A DNA stretch of 64,000 nt from an uncultured Ramlibacter sp. (GTDB taxonomy: Bacteria > Pseudomonadota > Gammaproteobacteria > Burkholderiales > Burkholderiaceae_C): the NCBI RefSeq assembly GCF_936925435.1, contig NZ_CAKZHQ010000047.1, positions 62,001-126,000 on the forward strand, written 5' to 3'. Both the position numbers and the translations under genes were made by a program. Shown piece after piece: positions 25,183 through 34,505 of the stretch (positions are counted from its first letter, which is position 1; every line of letters begins with the position of its first letter). The notes under the pieces are model-generated. The model was not told the origin of the DNA, made no database searches, and saw only the letters and a program-made list of their open reading frames with translations.

Positions 25183-27066
25183 ATGGGTGAAGACAGCACC
25201 GGACCGAGCAGCCAGCAGCAATACAGCGCCGCCTTCGACCAGGCGGCCGTCGGCATGGTGCTGATGGACCGCAACTCCCATCCGCTGCGGGTCAACCGCG
25301 CCGCCGCCGTCATGCTGGGCTACCTGCCCGAAGAACTGATCGGCCCGGTCCCGCCCCTGGTGAGCGACCCGGAGAACCGGGCGAAGGACATCGCCCTGCG
25401 CGCCGAGATGCTGGCCGGGACGCGCAACGCCTACCAGCGCGAGAAGGCCCTGGTGCACCGTGATGGTCACACGGTCTGGACGCTGCAGACCTGCACCCTG
25501 GCGCGCGACGGCGACGGCAAGCCGGTGCAGTTCATCCTGCAGGTGCAGGACATCACCGAAAGCAAGGCGCGCGAGGACGCCTTGCGCGTCAGCGAGGAGC
25601 ACTTCCGCGCTAATTTCGAGCAGGCGCCACTGGGCATCGCCCACCTGTCCAAGGACGGCCGGACGTTGCGCGCCAACCAGCGGATGTGCGACATGCTGGG
25701 CTACACGCGGGAGGAAATCTACCTGCAGGACGCGCACGGCGTGGTGGGCGAGGAGGGCCAGCGCAGCCGCGAGCAGCTCCAGTCCCTGTTGCGCGGCGAA
25801 GCCCAGTCCTATACCGCCGAGCGCTTTTTCACCCGCAAGGATGGAACGCGCATCCCCGCGCGAGTCTCGGTGTCGCTGGTGCGCAACGCCGACGAGGAGC
25901 CCTACTTCATTTCCGTGTCGGAGGACATCAGCCAGCAGCTGGCTGACCAACGCCGCATCCGCGAGCAGGCCCAGATGCTGGACCAGGCCAGCGACGCCAT
26001 CGTGCTGCACAGCCTGGACAGGCGCATCCGCTACTGGAACCAGGGTGCCGAGCGCCTGTTCGGCTTCAGCGCCGCTCAGGCGCTCGACCAGTTCTTTGCA
26101 GAGCTGACGCAGATGAGTGAGGCCTTCACCGGCGCCCATCACGAGGAGCTGCTGGCCACCGGTCACCTGGTGACGTCCACGCGCTGCCGCTCGGCTGCCG
26201 GCAAGCTGCTGGACATCGACCGCCGCCTGACCCTGATCCGCGACGAGCAGGGCCAGCCCTCGGCCGTGCTCTCGGTCAACACCGACGTGACGCAGCGCCG
26301 CGCTGCCGAGCGCGAGGTCCTGCTCCTCAATAGCGTGCTGGAGCGCCGTGTGCGCCTGCGTACCGAGAAGCTGGAGGAGAGCAATGCGGAGCTGCGCACC
26401 TTCGCCTACTCGCTGGCGCACGACCTGCGCGCGCCGCTGGGCTCGATCGACGGTTTCAGCCGCCAGCTGGAACGCAGACTGGAGGGGCAGCTCGATACCC
26501 AGGGCCTGCACTACATGGAACGGGTGCGCGCCGGCGTCAAGCTGATGTCCGACCTGACCGACGCCCTGTTGTCGCTGGCCAATCTGTCGCAGGCCGAGGT
26601 GCTGTGCCAGAGCGTGGACCTGTCGGCGCTGGCGCGGGCCTGGGAGCACCGCATGCGCGGCGAGCATCCGGAGCGCGAGATCAGCGTGAGCATTGCCGAC
26701 ACGCCGCGGGTGGTGGGCGACGTGCGCCTGCTGGCCGACCTGCTTGAGCAGTTGCTGGACAACGCCTGGAAGTTCACTTCCAGGCGCGAGGGCGCCTGCA
26801 TCGAATTGGGCGTCGAGGAGGCCGGCGGCGCCGTGCCGGTGTTCTTCGTGCGCGACAACGGCGTCGGCTTTGACAGCGCCTATGCCAGCAAGCTGTTCGT
26901 GCCTTTCCAGCGCCTGCATTCGATGCACGAATTCGACGGCACCGGGATCGGCCTGGCGATCGTGCGCAAGATCGCGCTGCTGCACGGCGGCCAGGTCTGG
27001 GGCGAATCCGGTCCCGGCGGCGGCGCGGTGTTCCGCTTCACCCTCAACGAGAGCGAGGCCGGCTGA
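25183..27066 (+). CDS. Three-PAS sensor histidine kinase
   Basis: This 627-residue soluble sensor has PAS domains at about residues 10-135, 140-260 and 265-380 (each ending in a DITE, DISQ or DVTQ motif). A short coiled coil follows, then HisKA with the phosphoacceptor His413 in SLAHDLRAPLGS, and HATPase with DNAWKF, DNGVGFD and GTGIGLAIVRK. No membrane helix or cognate response regulator is visible. The ATG has no close Shine-Dalgarno: GGAGG lies about 18 nt upstream, so a start slightly further upstream at a non-ATG codon is possible. Its TGA overlaps the ATG of the next gene. Confidence 0.85.
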   Translation: MGEDSTGPSSQQQYSAAFDQAAVGMVLMDRNSHPLRVNRAAAVMLGYLPEELIGPVPPLVSDPENRAKDIALRAEMLAGTRNAYQREKALVHRDGHTVWTLQTCTLARDGDGKPVQFILQVQDITESKAREDALRVSEEHFRANFEQAPLGIAHLSKDGRTLRANQRMCDMLGYTREEIYLQDAHGVVGEEGQRSREQLQSLLRGEAQSYTAERFFTRKDGTRIPARVSVSLVRNADEEPYFISVSEDISQQLADQRRIREQAQMLDQASDAIVLHSLDRRIRYWNQGAERLFGFSAAQALDQFFAELTQMSEAFTGAHHEELLATGHLVTSTRCRSAAGKLLDIDRRLTLIRDEQGQPSAVLSVNTDVTQRRAAEREVLLLNSVLERRVRLRTEKLEESNAELRTFAYSLAHDLRAPLGSIDGFSRQLERRLEGQLDTQGLHYMERVRAGVKLMSDLTDALLSLANLSQAEVLCQSVDLSALARAWEHRMRGEHPEREISVSIADTPRVVGDVRLLADLLEQLLDNAWKFTSRREGACIELGVEEAGGAVPVFFVRDNGVGFDSAYASKLFVPFQRLHSMHEFDGTGIGLAIVRKIALLHGGQVWGESGPGGGAVFRFTLNESEAG

Positions 27067-28586
27067 TGTCCCTGGCCCCGGAATTCCGCACCATCGAAAG
27101 CATGGTCCGCGGCCATGCGCTGGCGCGCCCGCGCGATGCCGCACTGCGCCAGGGTGCGCGCCGCCTGGACTGGGGCGCGCTGGACGCGCTGATGGACCGC
27201 GTGGCCGCCGCCTTGCAGCGCGACGGCGTGGCGCCGGGCCAGGCCATTGCCATCTGCGCTGCCAACTCCATCGAGTACGCGGCGCTGTTCCTGGGCGCGC
27301 TGCGCGCCGGCGTGGTGGTTGCGCCGCTGCAGACCGGCTCGCTGCCGGTCCAGCTGGCCGGCATGGTGGCAGACTGCGGCGCCCGCCACTTCTTTGTCGA
27401 TGCCGCTGTGCCGGCCTTCGATACCCCGGATGCGCGTCGCATCGCGCTGGACGGCCTGGCGCAGGCGCAGCCACTGCAGAACTGGCTGGCGAGCGAAGGC
27501 AGCCGGCCGCTGCCGGTGCAGGCCGAGCCCGAGTGGCCGTTCAACATCATCTATTCCTCGGGCACCACCGGCACGCCCAAGGGCATTGTCCAGCCGCACG
27601 GCATGCGCTGGGCCCACGTGGCGCGGGCCGAGAGCTACGGCTACAACGCGCAATCGGTGACCCTGATCGCCACCTCGCTGTGCTCCAACACCACCCTGGT
27701 GTGCTTTTTCCCCACCGTTGCGCGGGGCGGTTGCGCCGTGCTGGCGCCGCCGAAGTTCGACGCCGCGACCTATCTGGCGCTGGCGCAGGAGGTGCGCGCC
27801 ACCCACACCATGCTGGTGCCGGTGCAGTACCAGCGCATCATGGCGCTGCCCGATTTCGGCCGCCACGACCTGTCGTCCTTCCACATGAAGTTCTGCACCA
27901 GCGCGCCCTTCCTGGCGCCGCTCAAGGCCGATGTGCTGGCGCGCTGGCCGGGCGGCCTGGTGGAGTTCTACGGCATGACCGAGGGCGGCGGCACCTGCAT
28001 CCTGGAGGCCCACAACTTCCCGGACAAGCTGAACACGGTGGGGCGGCCGGCCGAAGGCCATGACATCCGGCTGATCGATGAGGACGGCAAGCAGGTGGCG
28101 ACCGGCGAGACCGGCGAGCTGGTCGGCCACTCGGGTGCGATGATGAGCCGCTACCACGGCCAGCCGGCCAAAACCCGCGAGGCCGAATGGTACGACGGCC
28201 AGGGCAAGCGCTTCATCCGCACCGGCGACGTCGGCTGCTTCGACGCCGACGGATTCCTCACGCTGATGGACCGGCGCAAGGACATGGTGATTTCCGGCGG
28301 CTTCAACATCTACCCCAGCGACATCGAAGCCGTGCTGCGCGGCCACCCCGGCGTGGCCGACGCTGCGGTGGTGGGCGTGCCGTCCACGGAATGGGGCGAG
28401 ACCCCGGTGGCCTTCGTCGTGCCCGCGCCCGGTGCGCCCCAGCCCGAGGAAATCCGCAGCTGGGCCAACGCGCAACTGGGCAAGACCCAGCGCCTGTCGG
28501 ACCTGCGCTATGCCGCCGAGCTGCCGCGCAGCGACATCGGCAAGGTGCTCAAGCGGCAGTTGCGCGAGAGCTACGGGGCGGCCTGA
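27066..28586 (+). CDS. AMP-forming acyl-CoA synthetase (class I adenylate-forming)
   Basis: This 506-residue enzyme has the ATP-binding P-loop IIYSSGTTGTPKG, the A5 motif FYGMTEGG, A7 FIRTGDVG, the hinge DRRKDMVISGGFNIYPSDIE and the catalytic Lys of A10 in RSDIGKVLKRQL. It adenylates a carboxylic acid and joins it to CoA; the chain specificity is not clear. Its start overlaps the kinase stop by 1 bp (TGATG), so translation is coupled to a sensor kinase. Its 3' end overlaps the convergent RIO kinase gene by 16 bp. Confidence 0.88.
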   Translation: MSLAPEFRTIESMVRGHALARPRDAALRQGARRLDWGALDALMDRVAAALQRDGVAPGQAIAICAANSIEYAALFLGALRAGVVVAPLQTGSLPVQLAGMVADCGARHFFVDAAVPAFDTPDARRIALDGLAQAQPLQNWLASEGSRPLPVQAEPEWPFNIIYSSGTTGTPKGIVQPHGMRWAHVARAESYGYNAQSVTLIATSLCSNTTLVCFFPTVARGGCAVLAPPKFDAATYLALAQEVRATHTMLVPVQYQRIMALPDFGRHDLSSFHMKFCTSAPFLAPLKADVLARWPGGLVEFYGMTEGGGTCILEAHNFPDKLNTVGRPAEGHDIRLIDEDGKQVATGETGELVGHSGAMMSRYHGQPAKTREAEWYDGQGKRFIRTGDVGCFDADGFLTLMDRRKDMVISGGFNIYPSDIEAVLRGHPGVADAAVVGVPSTEWGETPVAFVVPAPGAPQPEEIRSWANAQLGKTQRLSDLRYAAELPRSDIGKVLKRQLRESYGAA

Positions 28587-29416
28587 AGCAGGCGGCGGCG
28601 CGCGTCTTCGGCACGGGCGTCGTCGATCTCGCGCAGCACGCCGCTCAGGTCCACCGAACCGGCCGGACGCTCGAAACGCCCGGTCAATGGCGTCTCGGTG
28701 CTGAGCATGCCGCGCTGGTACAGGTCCCACATCTCGGCGCCGTATTCGGTGGCCATGAGTTGCGGCGCGAACTGGCCGAAAAAGCCGCGCAGGTTGGCCA
28801 CGTCGCGCAGCAGCATGCGCTGCGCATGGTTGTTGCCGGCGGCGTCCACCGCCTGGGGCAGGTCGATGATGACCGGCCCGTCCTGCGCCAGCAGGATGTT
28901 GAATTCCGACAGGTCGCCATGGACCACGCCGGCGCACAGCATGCGCACCACTTCGGCCAACAGGCTGGCGTGGTGGGCGAGGGCTTCCTCGGACGTGAAA
29001 GGCACGTCGTTCAGGCGCGGCGCGGCGTCGCCGTGCGCGTCGGTCACCAGCTCCATCAGCAGCACGCCCTCGTGGAAGTTGTAGGGCTGGGGCACGCGCA
29101 CACCGGCCGCCGCCAGGCGGTACAGCGCATCGACTTCCGCGCTCTGCCAGGCTGCTTCCTGCGCCTGGCGGCCGAACTTCGTGCCCTTGGCCATGGCGCG
29201 GGCCTGGCGGGTGTTCTTGACGCGCCGGTTCTCGGTGTAGTCCACCGCCTGGCGGAAGCTGCGCTGCGTGGCCTCCTTGTAGATCTTGGCGCAGCGCGTC
29301 TCTTCGCCGCAGCGCACCACGTAGACCATGGCTTCCTTGCCGCTCATCAACTGGCGCACCACCGTGTCGATCAGGCCTTCTTCGATCAGGGACTGCAGGC
29401 GCGGTGGTGCTTTCAT
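28571..29416 (-). CDS. RIO-family serine protein kinase
   Basis: This 281-residue protein has the RIO pattern: ATP-binding GKEAMVYVVRCG with Lys in RCAKIYKEA, catalytic loop HGDLSEFN (His166, Asp168) and metal-binding IIDLPQAVD (183-191). It also has the DENRRVKN-like and ARAMAKGTKFGR segments seen in bacterial RIO1-like kinases. Their substrates are little known. ATG 29416 gives the family N-terminus; an ATG five codons upstream is possible. It is divergent from a GNAT gene by 46 bp. Confidence 0.85.
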   Translation of the reverse strand: MKAPPRLQSLIEEGLIDTVVRQLMSGKEAMVYVVRCGEETRCAKIYKEATQRSFRQAVDYTENRRVKNTRQARAMAKGTKFGRQAQEAAWQSAEVDALYRLAAAGVRVPQPYNFHEGVLLMELVTDAHGDAAPRLNDVPFTSEEALAHHASLLAEVVRMLCAGVVHGDLSEFNILLAQDGPVIIDLPQAVDAAGNNHAQRMLLRDVANLRGFFGQFAPQLMATEYGAEMWDLYQRGMLSTETPLTGRFERPAGSVDLSGVLREIDDARAEDARRRLLQAAP

Positions 29417-29450
29417 CGGGACATTTTGCATCGAGATGCCTGCCGCCCCG

Positions 29451-29456
29451 GATAAT
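29451..29456 (+). promoter_or_regulatory. GATAAT -10 box 6 nt before the GNAT start
   Basis: GATAAT is followed by GGGCGC and ATG 29463. A -35-like TTGCAT lies 19 bp upstream (29426-29431). The same GATAAT-6 nt-ATG layout precedes gspC and tal. Transcription would start at or next to the A of ATG, giving a leaderless mRNA. Confidence 0.5.
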
Positions 29457-29462
29457 GGGCGC

Positions 29463-29774
29463 ATGAGCACCGATCCCCAAGTGAGTAACAACAGCAGCGA
29501 ACACCGCTACGAGATCACCGTGGCCGGCGCCCTGGCCGGCTTCGCCCAGTACCGTCTGGAGGGCGAGGCCGTCGTGTTTTTCCACACCGAGATCGGCGCC
29601 GCCTTCGAGGGCCAGGGCCTGGCCTCCAAGCTGGCCCGCTTCGCGCTGGACGATGCGCGTGCGCAAGGCCTGCACGTGGTCCCCGAGTGCGAGTTCTTCG
29701 CCGGCTACATCCGCAAGAAGGCCGAGTACCAGGATCTGGTGCGGGCCGAGGACCGCGCCAGGTTCAAGATCTGA
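29463..29774 (+). CDS. Small GNAT-fold N-acetyltransferase (YjdJ/Gtl3B-like)
   Basis: This 103-residue protein shows the short GNAT pattern seen in human GTLF3B and bacterial YjdJ: YRLEGEAVVFFHTEI, then FEGQGLASKLARFALDDARAQG, where GQGLAS binds acetyl-CoA, and VPECEFFAGYIRKKAEYQDLV at the end. The natural substrate is unknown. There is no Shine-Dalgarno; see the GATAAT box at 29451. Confidence 0.82.
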   Translation: MSTDPQVSNNSSEHRYEITVAGALAGFAQYRLEGEAVVFFHTEIGAAFEGQGLASKLARFALDDARAQGLHVVPECEFFAGYIRKKAEYQDLVRAEDRARFKI

Positions 29775-29777
29775 CAG

Positions 29778-30143
29778 TCACAGCCCGAAGGCCTGGCGCA
29801 GCGCCGCGCAGAACTGCGGCGTTCCGCTCAAGGTGAGGCTGAGCGTGGTGCGCGGCGCGGCGGCAGCGCCTGCTTGTGTGTGCAGCTGGCCGGCCTGCGC
29901 GTCGTAGCGCACTTCCAGCGCGGTGGCCACTTCCTGCACGCCCTGCAGCTCGCAATCCCAGTCGCCGCCCTCGTCCAGCGGCGCCGGGCCGCTGGGGAAC
30001 TCGCCTTGCGCCCACTGCAGCACTTGCAATACCTCGGCCTGCAGCGCCGCCAGCTGCGCCGGCGCAGCGCTGGCCATGGCATCGAAGCTGCCGTGGCCGT
30101 CGGCGTCTTCGCTGTAGTCGAAATCGAGATACTGCAGTGGCAT
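29778..30143 (-). CDS. Conserved hypothetical protein downstream of gspE
   Basis: This 121-residue protein starts MPLQYLDFDYSEDADGHGSF and has a helical LAALQAEVLQVLQWAQGEF stretch, then GGDWDCELQG and TTLSLTLSGTPQFCAALRQAF. The acidic N-terminus and alternating pattern suggest a small soluble cytoplasmic protein. It is on the gsp strand and 61 bp after gspE, so it may be co-transcribed. No function is assigned. Confidence 0.6.
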   Translation of the reverse strand: MPLQYLDFDYSEDADGHGSFDAMASAAPAQLAALQAEVLQVLQWAQGEFPSGPAPLDEGGDWDCELQGVQEVATALEVRYDAQAGQLHTQAGAAAAPRTTLSLTLSGTPQFCAALRQAFGL

Positions 30144-30204
30144 GGAGATTCCGCGTCCTGCGCACATCCGTTGCGCGTGAAGAATCAGTCGCGCGTCAAG
30201 AACA

Positions 30205-31569
30205 TCAGTCGCGCGTCACGCGGACCAGCTCCTCGCGGGTGGTGACGCCTTCTCGCACCAGGCGCTCGCCGTCGTCGCGCATCAGGGTCATGCCGCTGGC
30301 CAGCGCCGTCTCGCGGATCTGCGACTCGGCGGCGCGGCTGTGGATCTGGGCGCGGATGGCGTCGTTGGCCACCATCAGCTCGAAGATGCCGGTGCGGCCC
30401 TGGTAGCCGCTGGGATCGGTGGCGCTGCGCTTGCGCACCAGGCGCTGGGCCAGCACGCCCAGCAGCGAGGACGACAGCAGGAAGGGCTCGACGCCCATGT
30501 CGATCAGCCGGTTCACCGCGCTGGCGGCGTCATTGGTATGCAGCGTGGCCAGCACCAGGTGGCCGGTCAGTGAGGCCTGGATGGCGATCTGCGCGGTCTC
30601 GTAGTCGCGGATCTCGCCGATCATGATGACATCGGGGTCCTGGCGCAGGATGGCACGCAAGGCCTTGGCGAAATCCAGGTCGATCTTGGCGTTGACCTGG
30701 GTTTGGCCGACACCGGGCAGCTCGTACTCGATCGGGTCTTCCACCGTCATGATGTTGCTGGCGCCGGCGTCCAGCCGCGACAGCGCCGCATACAGCGTGG
30801 TGGTCTTGCCTGAGCCGGTCGGGCCGGTCACCAGGATGATGCCGTGCGGCTGGCCGATCAGGCCCAGGAAGCGGCGCAGCGTCTCGCCGCCCATGCCCAC
30901 CGACTCCAGGCTGAGCTTGCTCTCGCTCTTGTCCAGCAGGCGCAGCACGGCGCGCTCGCCGTGCGCGCTGGGCAGGGTGGACACGCGCACGTCGACGGCG
31001 CGGGTGCCGATGCGCAGCGAGATGCGGCCGTCCTGCGGCAGGCGCTTTTCGGCGATGTCCAGTTCGGCCATGATCTTCAGGCGCGAGATCAGCGCCGCAT
31101 GCAGCGCGCGGTTGGGCTGCACCACCTCGCGCAGCGTGCCGTCGACGCGAAAGCGCACGCTGGAGTGCCGCTCGTAGGGCTCGATGTGGATGTCGCTGGC
31201 GCCGTCGCGCGCGGCCTGCGTCAGCAGGGCATTGAGCATGCGGATGATGGGCGCGTCGTCGCTGGCCTCCAGCAGGTCTTCCACCGCCGGCAGCTCCTGC
31301 ATCATGCGTGACAGGTCGGCGTCGTTCTGCACCTCGCTGACCACGGTGGCGGCGCTCGATTCACCCTGGGCGTAGGCCGTGCTGATGCGCTGGGCCAGGG
31401 CCTGCGCGTCCAGCTGCTGCACAGCGCGCACCGGGTGCTTGCGCAGCACCTCACCCCAGGCGCCGGGCGCCGGCGGGCCGGCATGCCACAGGGTCAGGCC
31501 CTGGCCGTCGTCCTCCAGCAGCAGCTGGCTGCTGCGCGCGAAGGCATAGGGCAGCGGGTAGCGGGCCAC
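30205..31569 (-). CDS. gspE: Type II secretion ATPase GspE, lacking the Cys-rich zinc module
   Basis: This is the 454-residue cytoplasmic hexameric ATPase of type II secretion. It has GPTGSGKTT (Walker A, 249-257), the Asp box [20 protein letters not shown], Walker [10 protein letters not shown] and the His box [13 protein letters not shown]. Between AQRLVRK (residue 380) and [11 protein letters not shown] the usual CxxC...CxxC zinc-binding insertion is replaced by only RSATDPS (381-387). The gene is the last of the gsp operon and starts 3 bp after gspD. Confidence 0.9.
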   Translation of the reverse strand: MARYPLPYAFARSSQLLLEDDGQGLTLWHAGPPAPGAWGEVLRKHPVRAVQQLDAQALAQRISTAYAQGESSAATVVSEVQNDADLSRMMQELPAVEDLLEASDDAPIIRMLNALLTQAARDGASDIHIEPYERHSSVRFRVDGTLREVVQPNRALHAALISRLKIMAELDIAEKRLPQDGRISLRIGTRAVDVRVSTLPSAHGERAVLRLLDKSESKLSLESVGMGGETLRRFLGLIGQPHGIILVTGPTGSGKTTTLYAALSRLDAGASNIMTVEDPIEYELPGVGQTQVNAKIDLDFAKALRAILRQDPDVIMIGEIRDYETAQIAIQASLTGHLVLATLHTNDAASAVNRLIDMGVEPFLLSSSLLGVLAQRLVRKRSATDPSGYQGRTGIFELMVANDAIRAQIHSRAAESQIRETALASGMTLMRDDGERLVREGVTTREELVRVTRD

Positions 31570-31572
31570 GGC

Positions 31573-33699
31573 TTACCTGGACGCGGGAGCGCTGGACGGC
31601 GCCGGCGCGGCCGCGGGCGCATTGAAACGCGGAATCGGGACCAGCGGCGGCAACACCGGCGCGGAATTGACCGGCACCAGCACGCTGGGCACGGGCTGGG
31701 CCGCGCCCTGGTGGTTGCGCATCATGTCGTAGCGGTCCAGCGAGAGGGCGTCGCTGGCCGCCGCATCGCGCACCACCACCGGCCGCAGGAAGACCATCAG
31801 GTTGGTCTTCTTGCGGCTGCGGGTCTCGGTCTTGAACAGATTGCCGAACACCGGCACATCGCCAACCCCGGGAATTTTCTCCTGCCCGCTGCCGTATTCG
31901 TCCTGCAGCAGGCCGCCCAGCACCACGATGGCGCCATCCTCGACCAGCACGTTGGACTCGATCGAGCGCTTGTTGGTGACCAGGCCGGTGGAGGAGTTGA
32001 TCGAGGAGGGCAGCACCGAGGAGACCTCCTGGAAGATCTGCATGCGCACCGTGCCGTTCTCGCTGATCTGCGGCTTGACGCGCAGGGTCAGGCCCACGTC
32101 CTTGCGCTCGATGGTCTGGAAGGGGTTGACGCTGCCGTTGTTGCCGCTGTTGGCGTTGGTGTACTGGCCGGTGATGAAGGGCACGTTCTGGCCGATCACG
32201 ATTTTGGCTTCCTCATTGTCCAGCGTCAGCAGGTTGGGCGTGGACAGCACGTTGCCCTCGGCGTTGGTCTCCAGGAAGCGCGCCAGCGCGGCCAGCACGT
32301 AGTTGCCGTTGGCATTGCGCACCAGGCCGAAGTTGAAACCGGTGGCCGGTGTGGCCGCGCCGGTGGCAACGCCCTTTTGCAGGTCGATGATGTTGGTGCC
32401 GCCTATGCTGAAGTTCGTGCCCAGCACGCCCAGCACGCTGCTGGTGGCTGCGCCCAGCACGTTCTGCCACTGGATGCCGAACTCGGCGGCCTTGTCGGCG
32501 TTGACCTCGGCGATCAGGCTTTCGACAAAGACCTGGGCGCGGCGCGCGTCCAGCCGGTCGATCACCGCGCGCAATTGGCGGTACTGCGGCTCGGGCGCGG
32601 TGATGATCAGCGAGTTGGTTGCCGGGTCGGCCTGGATCTGGCCGCCGGTGGACGGCTGGGCCGCGCCCTGCAGGGCAGCCGTGGCGGGGTTGCTGGCCGC
32701 GGCCGTGGCGTTGGCGCCGCCGATGCCAGCCGGCGCGATCGCGCCGGTGCCGGCGCCTGCGCCACCCGTGCTGGACATGCCGGCCATGGCCGCGCGCAGC
32801 GTCACGGCCAGCCGTGTCGCTTCTGCGTTCTTCAGGTAGACCACATAGATGTTGCCGCTGGGGTTCTGCGAGCCCGGCTGGTCCAGGCGTTCCACCAGCG
32901 ATCGCACCAGGTTCATGCGGGCGGCGTTGGCGGCGCGCACCACCAGGGTGTTGCTGCGCGGCTCGGCGATGACCGTGGTGCGAAACGATGTGTCGCTCTG
33001 GCCCTGGCCGGCAGCGGCTGCCGGGGCGCCGCTGGCGCTGCCGCCGCCGGTCTCGGCCAGCCGCTGGACCACCGGCGCCAGGTCGGAGGCCAGCGCATGG
33101 CGCAGCGGGATCACCTCGACGTCGGTGGCGTTGGAGACGTCCAGCGCCGAGATGATGCGGCCGATGCGCTGCAGGTTGTCGGCGTAGTCGGTGATCACCA
33201 GCGAGTTGTTGCCGGGATTGACGTTGATGGTGTTGTTGGGGCTGATCAGCGGCCGCAGGATAGGCACCAGGTTGTTGGCCGTCTCATGGTTGAGCCGGAA
33301 GATCTGGGTGACGATCTGGCTGCCGCCCGGACCGGCCGGGCCGACGCTGACCGTGCCGCCCTGCAGCTTGGCGTCGGCTTCGGGCACGACCTTGTACAGG
33401 CCGCCGGACTCGACCACGGTGTAGCCCGACAGGCGCAGCGCGGCCAGGAACTGGTTGAAGGCGGCCTGCGGCGGCACCGGCCGGTCGGTCGCCAGGTTGA
33501 TCGTGCCCTTGACCCGCGGGTCGACCACGATGGAGCGGCCGGTGATCACGGCCATGGTGCGGGCCACCGCCTCGATCTCGGCGTTGACGAAGTTCAGGGT
33601 GATCGGCTCGTTCGCGCGTTGGGCGTGCCCAATGCCTGGAGCCCCCGCCAATACTGCGCATGTTGCTATTGAAAGAGTAGCAAACCGGAACCGCTTCAT
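31573..33699 (-). CDS. gspD: Type II secretion outer-membrane secretin GspD
   Basis: This 708-residue secretin begins with a signal peptide (ending GHAQ). N0 (ITLNFVNAEIEAVARTMAVITG) and N1-N3 ring domains follow, with a Gly/Ala-rich loop (TGGAGAGTGAIAPAG) in N3. The secretin core has VPFITGQYTNANSG, RKDVGLTLRVKPQI and VEDGAIVVLGGLLQDE. A short S-domain-like tail is Pro/Ala-rich. The hydrophobic part of the signal peptide (codons 7-20) is encoded by a 41-bp repeat copy. No pilotin gene is recognisable nearby. Confidence 0.92.
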   Translation of the reverse strand: MKRFRFATLSIATCAVLAGAPGIGHAQRANEPITLNFVNAEIEAVARTMAVITGRSIVVDPRVKGTINLATDRPVPPQAAFNQFLAALRLSGYTVVESGGLYKVVPEADAKLQGGTVSVGPAGPGGSQIVTQIFRLNHETANNLVPILRPLISPNNTINVNPGNNSLVITDYADNLQRIGRIISALDVSNATDVEVIPLRHALASDLAPVVQRLAETGGGSASGAPAAAAGQGQSDTSFRTTVIAEPRSNTLVVRAANAARMNLVRSLVERLDQPGSQNPSGNIYVVYLKNAEATRLAVTLRAAMAGMSSTGGAGAGTGAIAPAGIGGANATAAASNPATAALQGAAQPSTGGQIQADPATNSLIITAPEPQYRQLRAVIDRLDARRAQVFVESLIAEVNADKAAEFGIQWQNVLGAATSSVLGVLGTNFSIGGTNIIDLQKGVATGAATPATGFNFGLVRNANGNYVLAALARFLETNAEGNVLSTPNLLTLDNEEAKIVIGQNVPFITGQYTNANSGNNGSVNPFQTIERKDVGLTLRVKPQISENGTVRMQIFQEVSSVLPSSINSSTGLVTNKRSIESNVLVEDGAIVVLGGLLQDEYGSGQEKIPGVGDVPVFGNLFKTETRSRKKTNLMVFLRPVVVRDAAASDALSLDRYDMMRNHQGAAQPVPSVLVPVNSAPVLPPLVPIPRFNAPAAAPAPSSAPASR
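33641..33681. repeat. 41-bp dispersed repeat, copy B
   Basis: GCCCCCG, then CCAATACTGCGCATGTT, then the core GCTATTGAAAGAGTAGC. It is the closest match to copy A, with ACTGCGCA shared at identical offset. Read on the minus strand it encodes GspD residues 7-20, the core of the signal peptide, in the same phase as copy A. Confidence 0.75.
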
Positions 33700-33703
33700 G
33701 CAA

Positions 33704-34486
33704 CTAGCCTATGGTGATGAGGGAGCGTGCGCCGTTGCGCCGCCCGATGATGTTCAGGAGATTGGCCAGGGCCGCCTCGTGCTCGGGCGCGGCGCTGGCC
33801 TCGCCGTTGAAGCGCAGGCGCGAGCCCACCCACTGGCCGCTGCCCGACAGCCGCAGGCTCCCTTCCAGGGTGCCGAGCTGGAGCGTGGGGCTGGCGCCTC
33901 CGACAAGCGTGATGCTGTAGCTGCCCATGGGCCTCAATGTGGACAGGCGCGACGACAGCCGCTGCGCCTGGAGTTCGGCCCGCCCGGCAATGCGGGTCCT
34001 GCCTTCGATCCATTCTACTGAAAGGCCCTGCGTGGCCAGCTGCAGGTCGCCTTCGATTTGCAAGGTGTTCCAGGGCGTGCCCAGGCCGGCCAGCAGGGCC
34101 GCTGGCCACTGCGAGCGCGCATCGGCGACCTGCAGCGCCAGGCCGCCCCAGCGCGCCCGGACCTGCAGTGCCATCGCTTGCGGCGTGCAGCAGGCGCTGG
34201 ACAGCGCCAGGTCGGCGCCGCCCCAGGCCGGGCGCAGCTGCCAGTCCAGGCGCGAGGGCAGGGCGATGGCGGCGCTGCTGCCCTGGCCGCCGGCCAGCAG
34301 CAGCTGCGCCGAGCCGTTCCACACCGTGCCGCGGGCATCGTGCAGCAGCACATGGCCGCCGCTGGCGCGCACCAGGGCGCCGGCCAGCCACTGCGCCGGC
34401 GCGAACAGCAGCACAGCGGCCGCCAGGCCCAGCGCGGCGCCGGCCAGGGCCCAGGGCCATTGGGAGGGGATGCTGCTGCGGGCCAC
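33704..34486 (-). CDS. gspN: Type II secretion protein N
   Basis: This 260-residue protein has a single N-terminal membrane helix (WALAGAALGLAAAVLLFAPAQWL) followed by a periplasmic domain with VRASGGHVLLHDARGTVWNGSAQLLL, the typical GspN start, and repeated beta-type strands. GspN is an accessory component whose role is poorly known. It lies 19 bp after gspM and 4 bp before gspD. Confidence 0.85.
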   Translation of the reverse strand: MARSSIPSQWPWALAGAALGLAAAVLLFAPAQWLAGALVRASGGHVLLHDARGTVWNGSAQLLLAGGQGSSAAIALPSRLDWQLRPAWGGADLALSSACCTPQAMALQVRARWGGLALQVADARSQWPAALLAGLGTPWNTLQIEGDLQLATQGLSVEWIEGRTRIAGRAELQAQRLSSRLSTLRPMGSYSITLVGGASPTLQLGTLEGSLRLSGSGQWVGSRLRFNGEASAAPEHEAALANLLNIIGRRNGARSLITIG

Positions 34487-34505
34487 GTCGGCGGGCGGTG
34501 CCGGC

